DNA of 6,886 bases from Muribaculaceae bacterium (GTDB taxonomy: Bacteria > Bacteroidota > Bacteroidia > Bacteroidales > Muribaculaceae): contig VSPN01000071.1 in assembly GCA_009775355.1 (NCBI GenBank), positions 1-6,886 on the forward strand. Direction: 5' to 3'. The notes below the pieces were generated by a model. It had not been told where the DNA came from. It made no database searches and worked only from the letters and a program-made list of their open reading frames with translations. How positions within the stretch are numbered: position 1 is the stretch's first letter; each line of letters starts with the position of its first letter. The position numbers and the translations under genes were made by a program. Shown here in pieces: positions 5,979-6,886 of the stretch.

Positions 5979-6484
5979 TGAACGGTAAGGATACCTTCAA
6001 ATCCTCGGTGATCGGCATACAGGGAAATCTCTATTCCTTCGCACTTAAGCTGACTCTAAATGAAGAAGAAGCTCACGATCTGGTTCAGGACACCATGTTG
6101 AAAGCATTGGACAACGAATCGAAGTTTGTTGACAATGATAACTTCGGCGGGTGGATGATGACCATCATGCGCAATATCTTCATCAACAACTACCGCAAAA
6201 GAACAAGAGAGAACACCGTTGTCGATGCCACAGAAGATCTATACCACCTGAATCTATCGCAAGATTCGGGAGTGCAGACTCCCGACGGAGCATTTGCAGC
6301 CGCTGAGATAAGCGCTATTCTCAATGGTTTTCCCGCAGATTACCGCCGTCCTTTCTCCATGCACATTGCAGGCTATAAATATGAAGAGATCTCCGAACGT
6401 CTGAAAATGCCTCTGGGCACTGTCAAGAGCCGCATTTTCTTCACACGCAAAAGGCTTCGTGATCTGCTTAAAGATTACAGGTAG
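5978..6484 (+). CDS. ECF-type RNA polymerase sigma factor (second paralogue)
   Basis: A 168-residue two-domain sigma factor, exactly the length of the protein at 275 and alignable to it without gaps (108 identical residues by my count). The sigma-2 domain covers about 12-77, with AHDLVQDTMLKAL (32-44) and TIMRNIFINNYRKR (62-75). The sigma-4 helix-turn-helix covers about 112-165, with YEEISERLKMPLGTVKSRIF (135-154). The putative DNA-contacting end of the helix-turn-helix (PLGTVKSRIFF, 145-155) is identical in both proteins, so their promoter sets may overlap. Differences cluster at residues 1-14, 119-124 and 141-144. No anti-sigma gene is adjacent. It has its own consensus promoter at 5820-5851 and terminator at 6525-6560, with a possible coupled leader ORF. 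Regulon and inducing signal are unknown. Confidence 0.93.
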   Translation: MNGKDTFKSSVIGIQGNLYSFALKLTLNEEEAHDLVQDTMLKALDNESKFVDNDNFGGWMMTIMRNIFINNYRKRTRENTVVDATEDLYHLNLSQDSGVQTPDGAFAAAEISAILNGFPADYRRPFSMHIAGYKYEEISERLKMPLGTVKSRIFFTRKRLRDLLKDYR

Positions 6485-6524
6485 CAATATTGATACTTCT
6501 CGAAATATAATTCTATAATATATG

Positions 6525-6560
6525 AATCCGCGATGGCAATGTCTTTCGCGGATTTTTTTT
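6525..6560 (+). terminator. Intrinsic terminator of the second sigma gene
   Basis: A perfect 9-base-pair stem (AATCCGCGA at 6525-6533 with TCGCGGATT at 6546-6554) with a 12-base loop runs into eight T (6553-6560). It begins 40 bases after the sigma stop. Confidence 0.9.
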
Positions 6561-6567
6561 GTAGATA

Positions 6568-6609
6568 AGCGGAATATATGCATGTATGAGCGGAATGCAT
6601 GCGTGCATA
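6568..6609. repeat. 21-base tandem duplication
   Basis: Two adjacent 21-base units (6568-6588 and 6589-6609) share AGCGGAAT and then ATGC, TG and AT at the same offsets, matching at 16 of 21 positions. All five differences are transitions. The units hold overlapping ATGCAT or GCATGC palindromes. Function is unknown; the stretch lies just after the terminator. Confidence 0.55.
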
Positions 6610-6705
6610 GGCATGTTTCAGAAGACGACAATGCTTGTGTCTGCGGTTTTGCACCGATTTTTCCCAAATGACTTACAAGTAATAAATGAAAATCTTCAGA
6701 TGTAG

Positions 6706-6727
6706 TTCATTGTGTTAACACAAAGAA
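6706..6727. promoter_or_regulatory. Palindrome with core TTGTGTTAACACAA, possible operator
   Basis: The 14-base core at 6710-6723 is a perfect palindrome. Counting outward, one mismatched pair (6709/6724) is followed by three more matched pairs, giving 22 bases. Symmetry of this kind is typical of a dimeric regulator site, and TTGTG-N4-CACAA resembles CRP/FNR-superfamily half-site layout; the regulator is not identified. It lies about 85 bases before the -33 element of the promoter at 6814. Confidence 0.5.
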
Positions 6728-6741
6728 ATATATTTTAACAT

Positions 6742-6767
6742 TTATTGATTTAGCAGATAATCAATAA
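6742..6767. repeat. Inverted repeat TTATTGATT-N8-AATCAATAA
   Basis: Two perfect 9-base arms are separated by eight bases. No T-tract follows and the stem would be almost all A-T, so it is a poor terminator. A protein-binding dyad is more plausible. It lies between the palindrome at 6706 and the promoter at 6814. Confidence 0.45.
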
Positions 6768-6782
6768 GATAAATAGATATCG

Positions 6783-6796
6783 ATGTTCTAAAACAT
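6783..6796. promoter_or_regulatory. Short dyad ATGTT-N4-AACAT before the last promoter
   Basis: Five-base inverted arms with a four-base spacer end 17 bases before the -33 element at 6814. The arms are short and AT-rich, so chance is a real possibility; it is listed because it is the third dyad in 90 bases. Confidence 0.25.
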
Positions 6797-6813
6797 ATTT
6801 TTTTGCGATAAAA

Positions 6814-6845
6814 TTTGCACAGCGGCGATTTTTGCCCTAATTTTG
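6814..6845 (+). promoter_or_regulatory. Bacteroidota-type promoter reading out of the window
   Basis: TTTG (6814-6817), a 20-base spacer and TAATTTTG (6838-6845) match the consensus exactly. The predicted transcription start near 6852 leaves a leader of only about 10 bases before the ATG at 6862. Confidence 0.75.
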
Positions 6846-6861
6846 CAATCGCAAATCGGAA

Positions 6862-6886
6862 ATGACAACGCCGAAAGCCAAGCCTG
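6862..6886 (+). CDS. Start of a gene cut by the window edge
   Basis: ATG at 6862 reads MTTPKAKP before the sequence ends. The call rests on its position about 10 bases after the predicted transcription start of the promoter at 6814-6845 and on the open, GC-richer sequence that begins here after an AT-rich spacer. Eight residues are too few to name a product. Confidence 0.45.

Noticed and set aside
6701..6845. Replication origin
   Set aside because: The stretch is AT-rich with dyads, but I see no DnaA-box cluster and no origin-associated gene in the window.

Overview
The window looks like a chromosomal segment from a Bacteroidales bacterium, probably of the gut Bacteroidaceae/Muribaculaceae type. 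The evidence is Bacteroidota-style promoters (TTTG, a 19-20 base spacer, then TAnnTTTG) in three places, near absence of Shine-Dalgarno sequences, and gene families and gene order typical of that phylum. The family-level placement is inference.

Layout, all genes on the + strand. (1) 1-274 is a leader region with a dyad, a direct repeat and a possible 35-codon ORF that overlaps the next gene. (2) 275-781 encodes a 168-residue ECF-type sigma factor, closed by a strong intrinsic terminator (838-870). (3) A promoter built into that terminator (850-880) starts a tightly packed operon: a possible 17-codon leader ORF, DivIC/FtsB-like division protein (955-1269), a four-helix membrane protein (1266-1745), type III pantothenate kinase CoaX (1754-2494), a FadL-like outer-membrane barrel (2491-3744), the lipoprotein LptC (3760-4401) and a CNNM/CBS/CorC-type membrane protein (4422-5681). 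Three junctions overlap as ATGA and the others are 8-20 bases apart. (4) 5682-5977 holds a consensus promoter and a possible 37-codon leader ORF ending as TAATG on the next start codon. (5) 5978-6484 encodes a second 168-residue sigma factor, about 64% identical to the first by ungapped hand alignment (108 of 168 positions), closed by its own terminator (6525-6560). (6) 6561-6886 is AT-rich, with a 21-base tandem repeat, three inverted repeats and a consensus promoter, followed by the first codons of a gene that leaves the window.

The central operon is envelope and housekeeping work: septum assembly, coenzyme A synthesis, an outer-membrane barrel, LPS transport and a membrane ion or quality-control protein. 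The two sigma factors flank it as separate transcription units. Neither has a recognisable full-size anti-sigma gene beside it.

The least explained material is (a) the short ORFs that overlap the start codons of both sigma factors and of divIC, (b) the sequence-conserved linker shared by the two sigma factors, and (c) the cluster of dyads before the last promoter.
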